Origin: DATJSN01 sp035504095
Lineage (GTDB): Bacteria; Planctomycetota; Phycisphaerae; WQYP01
NCBI GenBank assembly: GCA_035504095.1
Contig: DATJSN010000035.1
Coordinates: 1 to 57,261 of the forward strand
Length of the DNA stretch: 57,261 nucleotides
Direction of reading: 5' to 3'
Both the position numbers and the translations under genes were made by a program. Under the pieces are notes generated by a model. The model saw only the letters and a list, made by a program, of their open reading frames with translations, was not told the origin of the DNA and ran no database searches. This document shows positions 1-9,255 of this stretch, piece after piece (position 1 is the stretch's first letter; the number at the start of each line of letters is the position of its first letter).

Positions 1-187
1 TAGAGCATTTCCACTCCAGATATGGCGTCTGCGTTGGTGTAGACGGGGTTGGCCGCAAGGAAGAGCGACAAGGCGGGTTTGCAAAACCCCGTCGCGGAGC
101 GATGACGCAGCGGACGACCCTGTCTGTGCCAACCCGAAGGGTCGCTTTAAGCGACGCAGAAGCTATAGCTGGAGTGGAACTGCTCTA
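1..187 (-). repeat. MITE-like 187-bp palindromic repeat, copy A (subfamily 1)
   Basis: First of four copies of the same element (others start at 46901, 51016 and 56934). Both ends read TAGAGCA inward, and the ~30 terminal bases form an imperfect inverted repeat (TAGAGCATTTCCACTCCAG at the left; reverse complement TAGAGCAGTTCCACTCCAG at the right). The interior also folds on itself, for example CGCTTTAAGCG and GGGTTTGCAAAACCC. This copy is inverted relative to the other three and most resembles the one at 51016. There is no transposase inside, so it would be non-autonomous. It sits directly upstream of the small gene at 203. Confidence 0.85.
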
Positions 188-202
188 GGCTGTTCTGAAA
201 AG

Positions 203-514
203 ATGATAGGCTCAAGGCGCTTTGCCGCCATTCTCGCCAAAAATCGGGCCGAAGTGCGCAAACATCTGCGCCAGGTCCAAATCGAAGCGGCGCTGGGAGG
301 CAGTGTCATGATGATGATCTGGCTGGGCAGGCAATTGCTCGGCCAGACCAGTGAGAATAATGATGTATCGATCGATGCTGAACTGAGTGATCCCGAGCAG
401 CTGATTGTGGTGTTGGATGAGAAGAAAAAGGGCGAAATGATTGATGGCGAAATAATGCCGGTGAATCAAACGCAGACGAAGATAGCGGAGGGCTACGAAG
501 CCGCCGAGTTCTGA
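203..514 (+). CDS. Small protein resembling the C-terminal part of a phage terminase small subunit; probably truncated
   Basis: 103 residues from the first ATG. Residues ~32-50 (ALGGSVMMMIWLGRQLLGQ) resemble the conserved stretch that follows the DNA-binding region in many terminase small subunits, where a 'gn.tmmiWLGkq.LGQ' pattern is usual. The N-terminal helix-turn-helix expected in such proteins is missing. The frame stays open upstream without a stop into the 187-bp repeat, and no clear Shine-Dalgarno precedes the ATG, so the original 5' end may have been replaced by the repeat insertion. The Asp/Glu-rich C-terminus shows no motif. No other phage genes are nearby, so this looks like a relic or a domesticated fragment. 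The family call is from recall of one motif only. Confidence 0.4.
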   Translation: MIGSRRFAAILAKNRAEVRKHLRQVQIEAALGGSVMMMIWLGRQLLGQTSENNDVSIDAELSDPEQLIVVLDEKKKGEMIDGEIMPVNQTQTKIAEGYEAAEF

Positions 515-551
515 ATAGGGAATAGCAAGACAGGAGTATGCGCAAGGAAAT

Positions 552-580
552 CTCAGGCCGGTGAGCCTGAGCTATATTTT
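552..580 (+). terminator. Weak hairpin downstream of the terminase-like gene
   Basis: CTCAGGC (552-558) pairs with GCCTGAG (565-571) around a 6-nt loop and is followed by CTATATTTT. The stem is good but the T-tract is short and interrupted, so termination is only possible. Confidence 0.35.
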
Positions 581-871
581 AACTTTTAACTTATATTATA
601 TTTGTTAATGCGAAATACATGCCATTTCCGGTTCCTATAATGTTGGCAAGCTAATTTTGCCGAATAACCTTTAAATTGAGCCTGCATTTATACACATGGA
701 GGTGTAAAATTCGTCATTGAGAATGTTTTTCGTAACGCACAATAATTTCGATGCGTAAAATATAACAAGGGCAGTATTTCTGCCGTACTAGATATATGTG
801 CCGTTATGTGCGAATTTCAAATCGGTCTGACGTGTCTTAGTCGATTTGATAGATAGCGGTAGTTGTGCTAG
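581..871. other. AT-rich intergenic region upstream of sucA
   Basis: About 290 bases of AT-rich DNA with no credible ORF. It should contain the sucA promoter, but no sigma-70-like box pair stands out. A TTAACTTTTAACTTATATT run near 578-597 resembles other intergenic AAGTTAAAAGTTAA-like runs in the window (for example near 7783). Confidence 0.3.
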
Positions 872-911
872 AAAAGCCCTTGGGACCGGTATCTCGGCCC
901 GGCTTTTGGAG
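872..911 (+). promoter_or_regulatory. Leader hairpin abutting the sucA ribosome-binding site
   Basis: AAAAGCC (872-878) pairs with GGCTTTT (901-907). An inner stem GGG-a-CCG / CGGCCC closes around a GTATCT loop. The Shine-Dalgarno GGAG (908-911) begins at the base following the stem, 8 nt before the GTG start. The hairpin could act as an attenuator, an mRNA 5' stabiliser or a protein-binding site; the sequence shows only the structure. Confidence 0.4.
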
Positions 912-919
912 TAGTTTTT

Positions 920-3796
920 GTGGATAATTCAGATCCCCTCGGGCGTCCTGTCGACGCCGTTAACGGTCTGGGAGCAGAGTTTTTAGAAAACCTTTACGAA
1001 CGCTGGCGGGAGAACCCTGAGTCCGTAGACCCGCAGTGGCAATGGTATTTCCGCGGTTTTGAACTCGCCGCCGACCATGAACCGATTGCCCGCCCCGCCA
1101 TGCCTGCGGCGGCCCCGCCTCCAACCAGCACCGAACCCTATATTCAGGTCGGGGACCTGATCCACAGCTACCGCGAACTGGGGCACATGATCGCCAATCT
1201 GGACCCCCTGGGGCATAACGAAACCGAAAACCCTATGCTGGAACTTGATGAGTTCGGCCTCAATGAATCCGATCTGGACCGGATGGTCAATTCCGGGCCG
1301 TTCGGCGGCGGAAAAATCATGCCGCTGCGCCAGCTTATCGCGCTTTTACGGCAAACCTACTGCGGCACCTTCGCCGTCGAATACATGGACATCCGCGATA
1401 TGACGCAGCGCACGTTCCTGCAGGAACACATGGAACCGACGCTCAATAGGGCGCAACTGAGCAACGAGGATCGCAAAAACATCATGGCCCGGCTGATCGC
1501 GGCGGAAGATTTTGAATTGTTCCTACAGCGCCGGCATCCAACGGTAAAGCGTTTTTCCATCGAAGGCGCCGAGACACTGATCACATTGATGGACGAACTT
1601 GTCGAACTGGGCGCGAACCTGGGCATGGATGAAATGGTGACCGGCATGGCGCACCGCGGGCGCCTGAACGTATTGGCCCACATTCTGCACAAACCTTACG
1701 AAATGATTCTGGCGGAAGTGATGGACCGCCCGCAGAAAACCGGCGGCGACGGCGACGTAAAATACCACCTCGGATATGCCTGCGATCACACCACGGCGAG
1801 CGGCAAAAACGTCCACCTTTCGCTTTCGGCCAATCCCAGCCACCTGGAAGTCGTCGATCCTGTGGTGGAGGGTATCGTCCGGGCCAAACAGAATCGCAAG
1901 GCGGACATCACACGGCAGCGCGTGGTGCCGGTGTTGATCCACGGTGACGCGGCCTTCACGGGCCAGGGTATTGTCGCTGAAACGCTGTATATGTCCGAAT
2001 TGGAAGCCTATCGCACAGGCGGGACCATACACATCATCGTAAATAATCAAATCGGTTTTACAACCGAGCCCGGCGAAGTTCGCTTCACTCGCTATCCGAG
2101 CGACGTAGCCAAGGCGATTCAGGCGCCGGTGTTTCACGTCAACGGCGATGATCCGGAAGCAGTGGTACACGCGGCGCGGCTGGCGATGGATTTCCGCCAG
2201 CGCTTCAAAGCGGACGTGATTATCGATCTGGTGTGCTATCGCCGCCGGGGTCATAACGAAATGGACGATCCATCCGTCACGCAACCCGTGATGTACGCCG
2301 AGATCGCCAAGCATCCGACGGTGCGCCAGCTTTACGCGACGCGGCTGAAGGAAGCGGGGCTGGTGACGCAAAGCGAACTCGATGAGATGTCGCGAAACGT
2401 GCATGAGCGGCTGGAAAAAGCGCACGAATACGCCCAAACGTTCAAACCGACTGATTCGCCGCCTCCGGTGCACGGGCCGTGGAAGGATTTTGTGAAAGTG
2501 CCGCGCGAGATCAAGGACTGGCGCCTGGCGACGGGGGTGCCGGCGGCGAAACTGCTGGAGATCACCGAAAAGGTCTGCCGGTTCCCGGAAGGATTCAATG
2601 TACATCCCAAGGTGGCGCAGATGTACAAAAACCGCCTCGACGCGGTGCGCAAAGGAACAGACATCGACTGGGGCACGGCGGAAATGCTTTCGCTGGGTTC
2701 GCTGCTCGATGAAGGCGTATGGGTGCGCCTGACCGGACAGGATGTGTGCCGTGGAACGTTCAGCCATCGCAACGCGGTGGTTTACGACAATAAAACGGGC
2801 AAACCGTTTGTCCCGCTGGCGGCGTTTTCCGAAGCCAAATCGCGGTTTGTCATCATCAACACGATGCTTTCGGAACTGGGAATATTGGGATTTGAGTATG
2901 GATTTTCCTCGGCTGATCCGAGCGCTTTGGTGATATGGGAAGCGCAGTTCGGCGACTTTGTGAACATGGCCCAGCCGATTGTCGATCAGTTTTTAGTCAG
3001 CGCGGAAAGCAAATGGGGCAAACTCAGCGGGCTGGTGATGCTGCTGCCGCATGGATATGAAGGCCAGGGTCCGGAACATTCCCACGCGCGGCTGGAACGA
3101 TTCCTGCAACTTTCCGCTGAAGACAATATTCAGGTCTGCAACCCGACGACGCCGGCGCAATATTTCCATCTTTTGCGGCGGCAGGTGCTGCGGAGTTTCC
3201 GCAAACCGCTGATCGTGATGTCGCCTAAGAGCCTGCTGCGGAGTAAACTGGCGGTTTCGACGCTGGATGAGTTCGCAAACGCTCAATTCGAAGAGATCAT
3301 CGACGAAGGGTCGAAGATTGACCGGTCGCGCGTGCGGCGCGTGCTTATGTGCAGCGGAAAGATTTATTACGAACTGTTGGCGGAGCGCACGCGGCATCGG
3401 ATTACGGACATTGCCATTCTGCGGCTGGAACAAATTTATCCGTTCCACGCGGAACGACTGACGGAAATAGCCCGTACGTACCCCAAGGGCGTGGAAATGA
3501 TCTGGGTGCAGGAAGAGCCGCGAAACAACGGCGTATATCCGTTCATCGGCGCCAAGCTGCACTATCACTGGCCGGGCATGCAAAAATTGATTTACATCGG
3601 GCGCAAGCCATCGTGCTCGCCGGCCGCGGGCTCGCATGAACAACACGTTCGCGAGCAGGCGGAAATCATTGCCCGGGCGCTGAATTTGACGCCTGCGGAA
3701 GTGCTCAAGCCTGCCGATCAGGCGGCGCTGAAAGCCGAAAAAGAACCCAAGCCCAGCGAAGTGGAAGTTACCGATAGTTCGCCAGTGGGCAAGTAA
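920..3796 (+). CDS. sucA: 2-oxoglutarate dehydrogenase E1 component
   Basis: Thiamine-diphosphate-dependent decarboxylase of the 2-oxoglutarate dehydrogenase complex (TCA cycle, cytoplasm). The 958 residues are close to the usual length of E1o. It opens with the typical E1o N-terminal segment (FLENLYERWRENPESVD, residues ~22-38) thought to dock E2. HRGRLNVL follows near residue 245, the ThDP/Mg region HGDAAFTGQG near 340, RRGHNEMDDPS near 442, and the transketolase-like C-terminal half with GYEGQGPEHSHARLERFLQL near 712. The start is GTG, preceded by GGAG at an 8-nt spacing. It lies 48 nt before the E2 gene, so they are very likely co-transcribed. No E3 (lpd) is in the window. The C-terminal ~40 residues are a charged, low-complexity tail. 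Confidence 0.96.
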   Translation: MDNSDPLGRPVDAVNGLGAEFLENLYERWRENPESVDPQWQWYFRGFELAADHEPIARPAMPAAAPPPTSTEPYIQVGDLIHSYRELGHMIANLDPLGHNETENPMLELDEFGLNESDLDRMVNSGPFGGGKIMPLRQLIALLRQTYCGTFAVEYMDIRDMTQRTFLQEHMEPTLNRAQLSNEDRKNIMARLIAAEDFELFLQRRHPTVKRFSIEGAETLITLMDELVELGANLGMDEMVTGMAHRGRLNVLAHILHKPYEMILAEVMDRPQKTGGDGDVKYHLGYACDHTTASGKNVHLSLSANPSHLEVVDPVVEGIVRAKQNRKADITRQRVVPVLIHGDAAFTGQGIVAETLYMSELEAYRTGGTIHIIVNNQIGFTTEPGEVRFTRYPSDVAKAIQAPVFHVNGDDPEAVVHAARLAMDFRQRFKADVIIDLVCYRRRGHNEMDDPSVTQPVMYAEIAKHPTVRQLYATRLKEAGLVTQSELDEMSRNVHERLEKAHEYAQTFKPTDSPPPVHGPWKDFVKVPREIKDWRLATGVPAAKLLEITEKVCRFPEGFNVHPKVAQMYKNRLDAVRKGTDIDWGTAEMLSLGSLLDEGVWVRLTGQDVCRGTFSHRNAVVYDNKTGKPFVPLAAFSEAKSRFVIINTMLSELGILGFEYGFSSADPSALVIWEAQFGDFVNMAQPIVDQFLVSAESKWGKLSGLVMLLPHGYEGQGPEHSHARLERFLQLSAEDNIQVCNPTTPAQYFHLLRRQVLRSFRKPLIVMSPKSLLRSKLAVSTLDEFANAQFEEIIDEGSKIDRSRVRRVLMCSGKIYYELLAERTRHRITDIAILRLEQIYPFHAERLTEIARTYPKGVEMIWVQEEPRNNGVYPFIGAKLHYHWPGMQKLIYIGRKPSCSPAAGSHEQHVREQAEIIARALNLTPAEVLKPADQAALKAEKEPKPSEVEVTDSSPVGK

Positions 3797-3844
3797 TAAC
3801 TTAAAATTTCAAAGTTGAAATTTGGAACTGGAATTTCCGCTGTT

Positions 3845-5134
3845 ATGTCAACCTCACTTATCGACTTGCAGGTTCCCGGACTAGGTGAATCCGTCACCGA
3901 GGCGCGCATTGCGAATTGGGTCAAACCCGATGGAGCTCGCGTAACGCCGGACGAAGTTGTCGCGGAACTCGAAACCGACAAGGCAACTGTTGAACTGCCC
4001 GCCGGGGCCAATGGCGTGTTACGGATTGTGAAAACCCAGGGCCAGACGGTGAACATCGGCGAAGTGATCGCCCGCATTGAACCGGGAGCGGCGGAAAATT
4101 TGGCCAAACCGCCGATTTCTCCGACGGCCCAAACTCCTGCAGCCTCTGCCGCGGTCTCTACCGTGCCAGCGCCAACACCGGCGCCAACGCCAGCTGCCAA
4201 GCCGCCGCTGGCGCCCGCGGTGCAACGGCTGGTGACGGAAAATAAACTGGACCCGGAAAAAATTTCCGCGACCGGACCGGGAAGCCGACTGACCAAGGAA
4301 GACGTCCTGAATTACATGCAATCGCGCGGCGCTGCGGCAAGCGCGCCGGCAACACCTGCCGCACCGGAAAAACGCAGCGCGCCAGCACCGGCGCCCGCGC
4401 CGCGCACCGCGCCAAAAGCTCTGGCCGCGGATGGGCCGGAGGAAACCCGGGTGGAAATGTCCAAGCTTCGGGAAACCGTCGCCCGCCGTATGGTGGAAGC
4501 GCAGCACACAGCGGCGATTCTCACAACAGTTAATGAAATTGATATGTCCGCGGTGATGTCTCTGCGGGAAAAATACAAAGAACGTTTTGAAAAGCTTCAT
4601 AGCGTTGGGCTGGGGTTCCTTTCCTTTTTCGCCCGCGCTGCGTGCGCGGCGATCAAGGCATCGCCGATCATAAATGCGCAACTGCAGGATCGAGTGATTG
4701 TTTATAAAAATCACGTGCACCTGGGCGTGGCGGTGGCGACGGAAAAGGGACTGATTGTTCCCGTCGTGCGTTACGCGGACAAACTTTCCATGGCCCAGAC
4801 CGAAACAGAAATCAAACGTCTGGCGGGGCGCGCCCGCGAAGGAAAAATAACACTAGAGGAGCTCGGCGGAGGAACATTCACCATCACCAATGGCGGCGTG
4901 TTTGGTTCGCTCTTGTCCACGCCCATACTTAATCCGCCGCAGAGCGCCATTCTCGGCCTGCACAAAATAGAAAAACGCGCCGTGGTGGTCGACGACCAGA
5001 TTGTCATACGGCCGATGATGTATGTAGCGCTCTCTTATGACCACAGGCTGATCGACGGTCAACAGGCGGTGATGTTCCTGGTAAACATCAAAGAAGCGTT
5101 GGAAGATCCGGCACGGTTGCTGCTTGAAGTCTGA
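3845..5134 (+). CDS. sucB: Dihydrolipoamide succinyltransferase (E2 of 2-oxoglutarate dehydrogenase)
   Basis: Core acyltransferase of the same complex as the preceding E1; it moves the succinyl group from lipoyl-lysine to CoA. With the ATG at 3845 the protein has 429 residues. The lipoyl domain spans 5-80 with the lipoylated Lys46 in ETDKATVEL. An Ala/Pro-rich hinge follows, then a peripheral subunit-binding domain (~121-160, starting LAPAVQRLV), a second Ala/Pro hinge, and the catalytic domain from ~200 with the HRLIDG active-site motif near residue 400. The frame also opens at a TTG at 3815, but that start would add an atypical extension (MKFGTGISAV) before the standard lipoyl domain, so the ATG is preferred. 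Lipoyl-domain families vary in acyl specificity; pairing with E1o supports succinyl transfer. Confidence 0.95.
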   Translation: MSTSLIDLQVPGLGESVTEARIANWVKPDGARVTPDEVVAELETDKATVELPAGANGVLRIVKTQGQTVNIGEVIARIEPGAAENLAKPPISPTAQTPAASAAVSTVPAPTPAPTPAAKPPLAPAVQRLVTENKLDPEKISATGPGSRLTKEDVLNYMQSRGAAASAPATPAAPEKRSAPAPAPAPRTAPKALAADGPEETRVEMSKLRETVARRMVEAQHTAAILTTVNEIDMSAVMSLREKYKERFEKLHSVGLGFLSFFARAACAAIKASPIINAQLQDRVIVYKNHVHLGVAVATEKGLIVPVVRYADKLSMAQTETEIKRLAGRAREGKITLEELGGGTFTITNGGVFGSLLSTPILNPPQSAILGLHKIEKRAVVVDDQIVIRPMMYVALSYDHRLIDGQQAVMFLVNIKEALEDPARLLLEV

Positions 5135-5214
5135 CGGACCAGGCATAATTTGAAATCGTTGTGCTTCAGGGAGAGCATTGACCGCCGGGGTGCGGACCCG
5201 ATATAAGTCTGCAA

Positions 5215-5265
5215 AGAGCCTCTAACAAAATAAGGCGCACCAGCGCTTATTTTGTTAAAGGTTCT
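5215..5265. repeat. Miniature 51-bp derivative of the 280-bp inverted-repeat element
   Basis: AGAGCCTCTAACAAAATAAG is followed by an 11-nt spacer and then CTTATTTTGTTAAAGGTTCT. The two arms are near-perfect inverted repeats (17 of 20). They match the terminal repeats of the ~280-bp elements at 48307 and 55636, so this looks like an internally deleted copy. It lies 18 bp upstream of the next gene and would form a strong hairpin in its leader. Confidence 0.7.
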
Positions 5266-5283
5266 AAATAACGAGGTAAACAC

Positions 5284-7689
5284 GTGATACGGCAACTCCG
5301 GCGATATGCCCTGATTACTGCGCTGACCGCGTCGGTTGTGACCTTTGGGATCGCGCGGGGCCAGGCGCAAACTACGCCGGGCGGGGCAACATTACTTTCC
5401 GAGCAGTTTCTCAGCGATGCCCAAAGCGCCGGACGAAATCTGAAAATTCCCGTCGATCTGGCGACGCGCGAGGCGCTCACTTTGCTCGAAGAAGCGGTTC
5501 GTCTGGATCCAAATTCCACCAAAGCGCTCAAGCTGTTGTCGGAGGCGGCATATGCCAATGCCAACTTCAAGCTCGCGCAGGATTCCCTGCTGGCGCTCAG
5601 TAAGCTCGAGCCGAATAATCTCGTCGTCCAGGCTCAGTTCATGGACGCACTGGCTAATCAGAAGCAAACGGTCGCCGATCGCATCGCTGTTTATCAGGCG
5701 GCGTTGAACAACCCGAACCTGGACCCGCAGGTGCAAAGCGTCATGGCCGGGCGTATCGGCGATTTACTTGTGCAGCAGGGTCGTAATGCCGCCGCTTCTC
5801 AAATGTACCTTACGGCCGTGAAGCTTAATTCGGCGAATCTTGCAGCCTGGCAGCAAATCGTTCGTGTGCTGGTGCTTAACAACTCTCCTCCAATGGATCG
5901 GCTTTATGCCTTGCTGGAGCTTCTGCATTGCGATCCTTATCAGCCCGGAGCGCTGGCCGCCGGAGCACAGATTCTGGCTTCAGCAAACGATTATCAACAG
6001 GCGGCAAGCTGGACCAACGCCGCGATCCAGCAATTTCAGCAAGCAGGGCAGCAACTGGATCCGGCGCTGGCGGAAAACCTCGCCGCCTATTGGGCGATTG
6101 CCGGCCAGCAAAATCTGCTTGCCCCGTATCTGAATGAACTTCTGGCGCTCCAAGAGCCTTCCACGCAGGTTTTGATGATTGCCCTGACTAATCAAACGAA
6201 CGGAAGTTTTGCCGTTACCAGCAAAGCTCAGGGATTGTTACAACAGTTGCACGACCAGCTTGCTTCAACGATGCAGTCCGACCCCAATCAGAAAACCGAT
6301 CTGGAAATAGATGATGCCTGGCTGGACCTGTTTTATAACCCTGTGCTGCCTTCCGACATGAAATCTCGAGTGTCGGAATTGGGCGCAAAAAGCAGCGTGG
6401 TTGAGCAAAAACGCCTGGAAGGATGGCTCTTGCTCAGGCAGGGCCGTCTGGATGCCGCGAGCGAACAATTTCAGGCTGCGGACAACGACCCCTATGCGCT
6501 TCTGGGACTGGCCCATATCGCTGCGCTCAAAGGAGATAAGGACGCGGAGGGGAAGATTCTCCAGAACCTTTGGGATTCCCATCTGGCAAATATTCTGGCG
6601 CTGGACGTCGCACAGGAAGCGCGCTTGCAGGGAATAACGCTTACACAAACCTCTGACGAACAGGCAATCAGTGCCGCCGCAGCGGCATACCCCGACCAGC
6701 TTTTGCATGCAGCGGACAATCCTTCCAACGTCGTGCAGGTTACGGTGAACTGGGAAAACCAGTTTGCAACATTGGGCCAGCCGATTTATATCGATGTGCG
6801 CTACGTCAATACCAGTCCTTGGACGCTGGCGGTGGGACCGGATGCCGGCTTGACCACCGGTATCGCCTTGGCTGCGGCGAGTAATGGATTAAGCACAACC
6901 GATCTGGGGGCGTATGCGGTCGATTCAGATCAACAAATTTTCCGGCTGGATCCCAACGCCGATGTGACCATCACTTATCGTGTGGATCAAGGCGTTTTAA
7001 GGGAGCTTTTATTCAACAACCCCGCGACGTTTTTCAGCGGTGACTTAATGGTAGTCACGAATCCGGCGACAAGCGGCGCTGATTTGCTGCCCGGCCTGGG
7101 CGGTCAGCAACTGGATGCAGGTGATTTCAACGTGCAGGGGTATTGTTCCGGCGACCCGCCGGCGTTGACCGAGACGGCTAAATCGCTGCCGACTCTTCAG
7201 GGAAGCGATCAGATGCTCACGGCGGGTACGCTCGCCTGTGTACTGGCCGGGCTTAATGCCAACGCCGCCAATGCTTCGGCGGATCAACAAACGCTGATGG
7301 ACACGCTGACCACGGCGGTTTTGAATGCGGCTTCCAATCCACAAGCTCCACTGACGCAAGCCTGGCTGGTGCGCCGCGCTCCGCTGAGCGGCCTGCCGGA
7401 TAATATTGCTTCGATCATTAATTCTCTGACTGGATCGCCTAATTCGGTCGTCCGTATGGCCAGTTACTGGCGGCTTCTGGCTTTGGCGGAGGCAGCCAAC
7501 GATCCGAATCAGCTTCAAACCGCCGGTAGCCAATTAGCCGGGTTTGCCAGGACGGATAAAGACCCAGTGGCTTCTGCTTATGCGAGTGAGTTGTCAGCAG
7601 AAGCAGCTATACCCCCACCACCGCCACCGGCCACACCGGCACCAGCCGCATCGCCAGCACCAGCTCCTGATGACCAGTCTGGGCAATAA
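5284..7689 (+). CDS. Exported TPR-like repeat protein of unknown function
   Basis: 801 residues from a GTG start with GAGG 7 nt upstream. Residues 1-29 form a signal peptide (RR near the start, hydrophobic core, AQA-type cleavage site). Tetratricopeptide-like helices follow (LEEAVRLDPNSTKAL around residue 60, then repeated AA/NY-type helices to about 450). A probable beta-rich middle region (~470-620) comes next, then more helices, and a Pro/Ala-rich tail (PPPPPPATPAPAAS-like, last ~30 residues). No catalytic motif was found. TPR proteins usually scaffold complexes, here presumably in the periplasm or at the outer membrane. It follows sucAB by 150 nt but is separated from it by the miniature repeat, so it is probably an independent unit. 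Confidence 0.75.
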   Translation: MIRQLRRYALITALTASVVTFGIARGQAQTTPGGATLLSEQFLSDAQSAGRNLKIPVDLATREALTLLEEAVRLDPNSTKALKLLSEAAYANANFKLAQDSLLALSKLEPNNLVVQAQFMDALANQKQTVADRIAVYQAALNNPNLDPQVQSVMAGRIGDLLVQQGRNAAASQMYLTAVKLNSANLAAWQQIVRVLVLNNSPPMDRLYALLELLHCDPYQPGALAAGAQILASANDYQQAASWTNAAIQQFQQAGQQLDPALAENLAAYWAIAGQQNLLAPYLNELLALQEPSTQVLMIALTNQTNGSFAVTSKAQGLLQQLHDQLASTMQSDPNQKTDLEIDDAWLDLFYNPVLPSDMKSRVSELGAKSSVVEQKRLEGWLLLRQGRLDAASEQFQAADNDPYALLGLAHIAALKGDKDAEGKILQNLWDSHLANILALDVAQEARLQGITLTQTSDEQAISAAAAAYPDQLLHAADNPSNVVQVTVNWENQFATLGQPIYIDVRYVNTSPWTLAVGPDAGLTTGIALAAASNGLSTTDLGAYAVDSDQQIFRLDPNADVTITYRVDQGVLRELLFNNPATFFSGDLMVVTNPATSGADLLPGLGGQQLDAGDFNVQGYCSGDPPALTETAKSLPTLQGSDQMLTAGTLACVLAGLNANAANASADQQTLMDTLTTAVLNAASNPQAPLTQAWLVRRAPLSGLPDNIASIINSLTGSPNSVVRMASYWRLLALAEAANDPNQLQTAGSQLAGFARTDKDPVASAYASELSAEAAIPPPPPPATPAPAASPAPAPDDQSGQ

Positions 7690-7884
7690 AATCTGATACA
7701 AGTATTCAGTGGCAATATTTGTTTTCAATAACCGTTTTGTCAGCCGAGCAGGCGTGGCGCATAGCATAAGCGGGGGTGATTTTAATCAAAAGTTAAAAGT
7801 TAACATAATGTAACTATTTTGTGGAAGAATCGTATAATTCTCTAGCTTGTTCTGTTTGATATGCTCAGAAAGGTAATACGGGCA

Positions 7885-9225
7885 ATGCGGAAATTGTTCT
7901 TTATTTTTGTGATTTTGGTGCTGGCGTTGGCCGCAGGCGCATTCTGGTGGTTTAAATGGCATTCCGCGCCGCTGCAGTATCGCACTGCGGTAATTCGCAA
8001 AGGAACGCTTCAGGTCACCGTGAACGCCACGGGAACCGTTGAGCCGAGCGAGGTGGTCGATGTTGGTGCGCAGGTAAATGGCCTGATTCAATCATTTGGC
8101 GACGATCCGAACCATCCCGGGCAGCAAATTGATTACAACTCGAAGGTCACAAAAGGGGAAGTTCTGGCGCGAATTGACGATTCGCTTTATGCCGCAGCAG
8201 TCGAATCCGACAAAGCGGCGCTGGCCCAGGCGCAGGCCAATCTGGTGGCGGGTAAGGCCAATCTGCAGTTAAAACAGGCAGCCCTGGATGATGCCGCCGC
8301 GGATTGGAACCGTGCCCAAAGTATAGGGGAAAATTCCGGGGCCCTGGCCGCCACGCAATACGATCAATACAAATCAACCTATGAACAGGCAATAGCCGAT
8401 GTGGCCGTCGCTCAGGCAAACATTCTGCAGGAACAGGCGGCGATTCAGCAGGCTCAGGCTACCCTGGATCATGATCAGATCAACCTCAATTACTGTACGA
8501 TCATTTCGCCGGTGAACGGCGTGATCATCGACCGGAGAGTCGATATCGGCGAAACGGTGGTTTCGAGTTTAAGTACGCCGAGCCTGTTTCTGATCTCGAC
8601 GGATCTAACCAACCTTCAGGTGTGGGCATCGGTTGATGAGGCGGACATTGGCAAAATTCATGATGGGCAGAAAGTAAGTTTTACGCTTGATGCGCTGCCC
8701 AACCAGACTTTCACCGGAACGGTAGAGCAAATTCGCCTCAATGCATCACTGAGCCAGAACGTTGTTACTTATACGGTGGTAGTTGATACGAAGAATCCCA
8801 ATGGAGTCATTCTGCCCTATCTGACAGCCGATCTTGATTTCATTGTTGCCCAACATAAGAACGTGCTGATGGCGCCGATTGAAGCGCTGGAATTTCAGCC
8901 AACGAGCGAGAGTCAGGTTGATCCGCAATTCCGCTCGCTCAATCTGCCGCCGCCGTTGAACGTGACAACGGTTGCAACCCGTCCGGCGGCAACTCAAGCC
9001 TCAGAAACTTCGGAATCCTCCGGTTCCCAAGGCGTTTTGTGGGTCGTTGAAGGTAATTATCTCAAGCCGATTATCGTGCAGACAGGACTGGACAACGATA
9101 GTTACGTGGAAGTCTCCGGTGATGGTGTAGAACCAGGAATGCAAGTGGTGATCGCGGAGGCAGGCGGCTCCGGCGGCGGCACTGCCGGATCAACCAATCC
9201 TTTCCTGCCGCAATTCCACCATTAA
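7885..9225 (+). CDS. Efflux RND/ABC-type periplasmic adaptor (MacA/HlyD family)
   Basis: Membrane-fusion protein of a tripartite exporter. An N-terminal membrane anchor (residues ~1-20) precedes a barrel-sandwich (biotinyl-lipoyl-like) half beginning near VDVGAQVNGLIQS. A long alpha-hairpin rich in Ala/Gln follows (ALAQAQANLVAGKANLQLKQ region), then the second lipoyl half (NYCTIISPVNGVIIDRR) and the beta-barrel and membrane-proximal domains. The C-terminus ends in a Gly/Ser run. Of the two in-frame ATGs (7861 and 7885), the latter starts directly before the hydrophobic anchor and has AAAGG upstream, so it is preferred. It is first gene of the operon with the ABC ATPase, permease and outer-membrane factor, so the complex is MacAB-TolC-like. 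Its substrate cannot be told from sequence. Confidence 0.9.
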   Translation: MRKLFFIFVILVLALAAGAFWWFKWHSAPLQYRTAVIRKGTLQVTVNATGTVEPSEVVDVGAQVNGLIQSFGDDPNHPGQQIDYNSKVTKGEVLARIDDSLYAAAVESDKAALAQAQANLVAGKANLQLKQAALDDAAADWNRAQSIGENSGALAATQYDQYKSTYEQAIADVAVAQANILQEQAAIQQAQATLDHDQINLNYCTIISPVNGVIIDRRVDIGETVVSSLSTPSLFLISTDLTNLQVWASVDEADIGKIHDGQKVSFTLDALPNQTFTGTVEQIRLNASLSQNVVTYTVVVDTKNPNGVILPYLTADLDFIVAQHKNVLMAPIEALEFQPTSESQVDPQFRSLNLPPPLNVTTVATRPAATQASETSESSGSQGVLWVVEGNYLKPIIVQTGLDNDSYVEVSGDGVEPGMQVVIAEAGGSGGGTAGSTNPFLPQFHH

Positions 9226-9255
9226 GTACAGGACGTTGCAGGATATTCGTCGATC

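Noticed and set aside
650..668. Possible sigma-54 promoter TTGGCAAGCTAATTTTGC
   Set aside because: The GG and GC elements are 12 nt apart rather than 10, and nothing else supports it.
7861..7884. Upstream ATG for the adaptor protein
   Set aside because: No Shine-Dalgarno; the next ATG starts directly before the membrane anchor and has AAAGG upstream.
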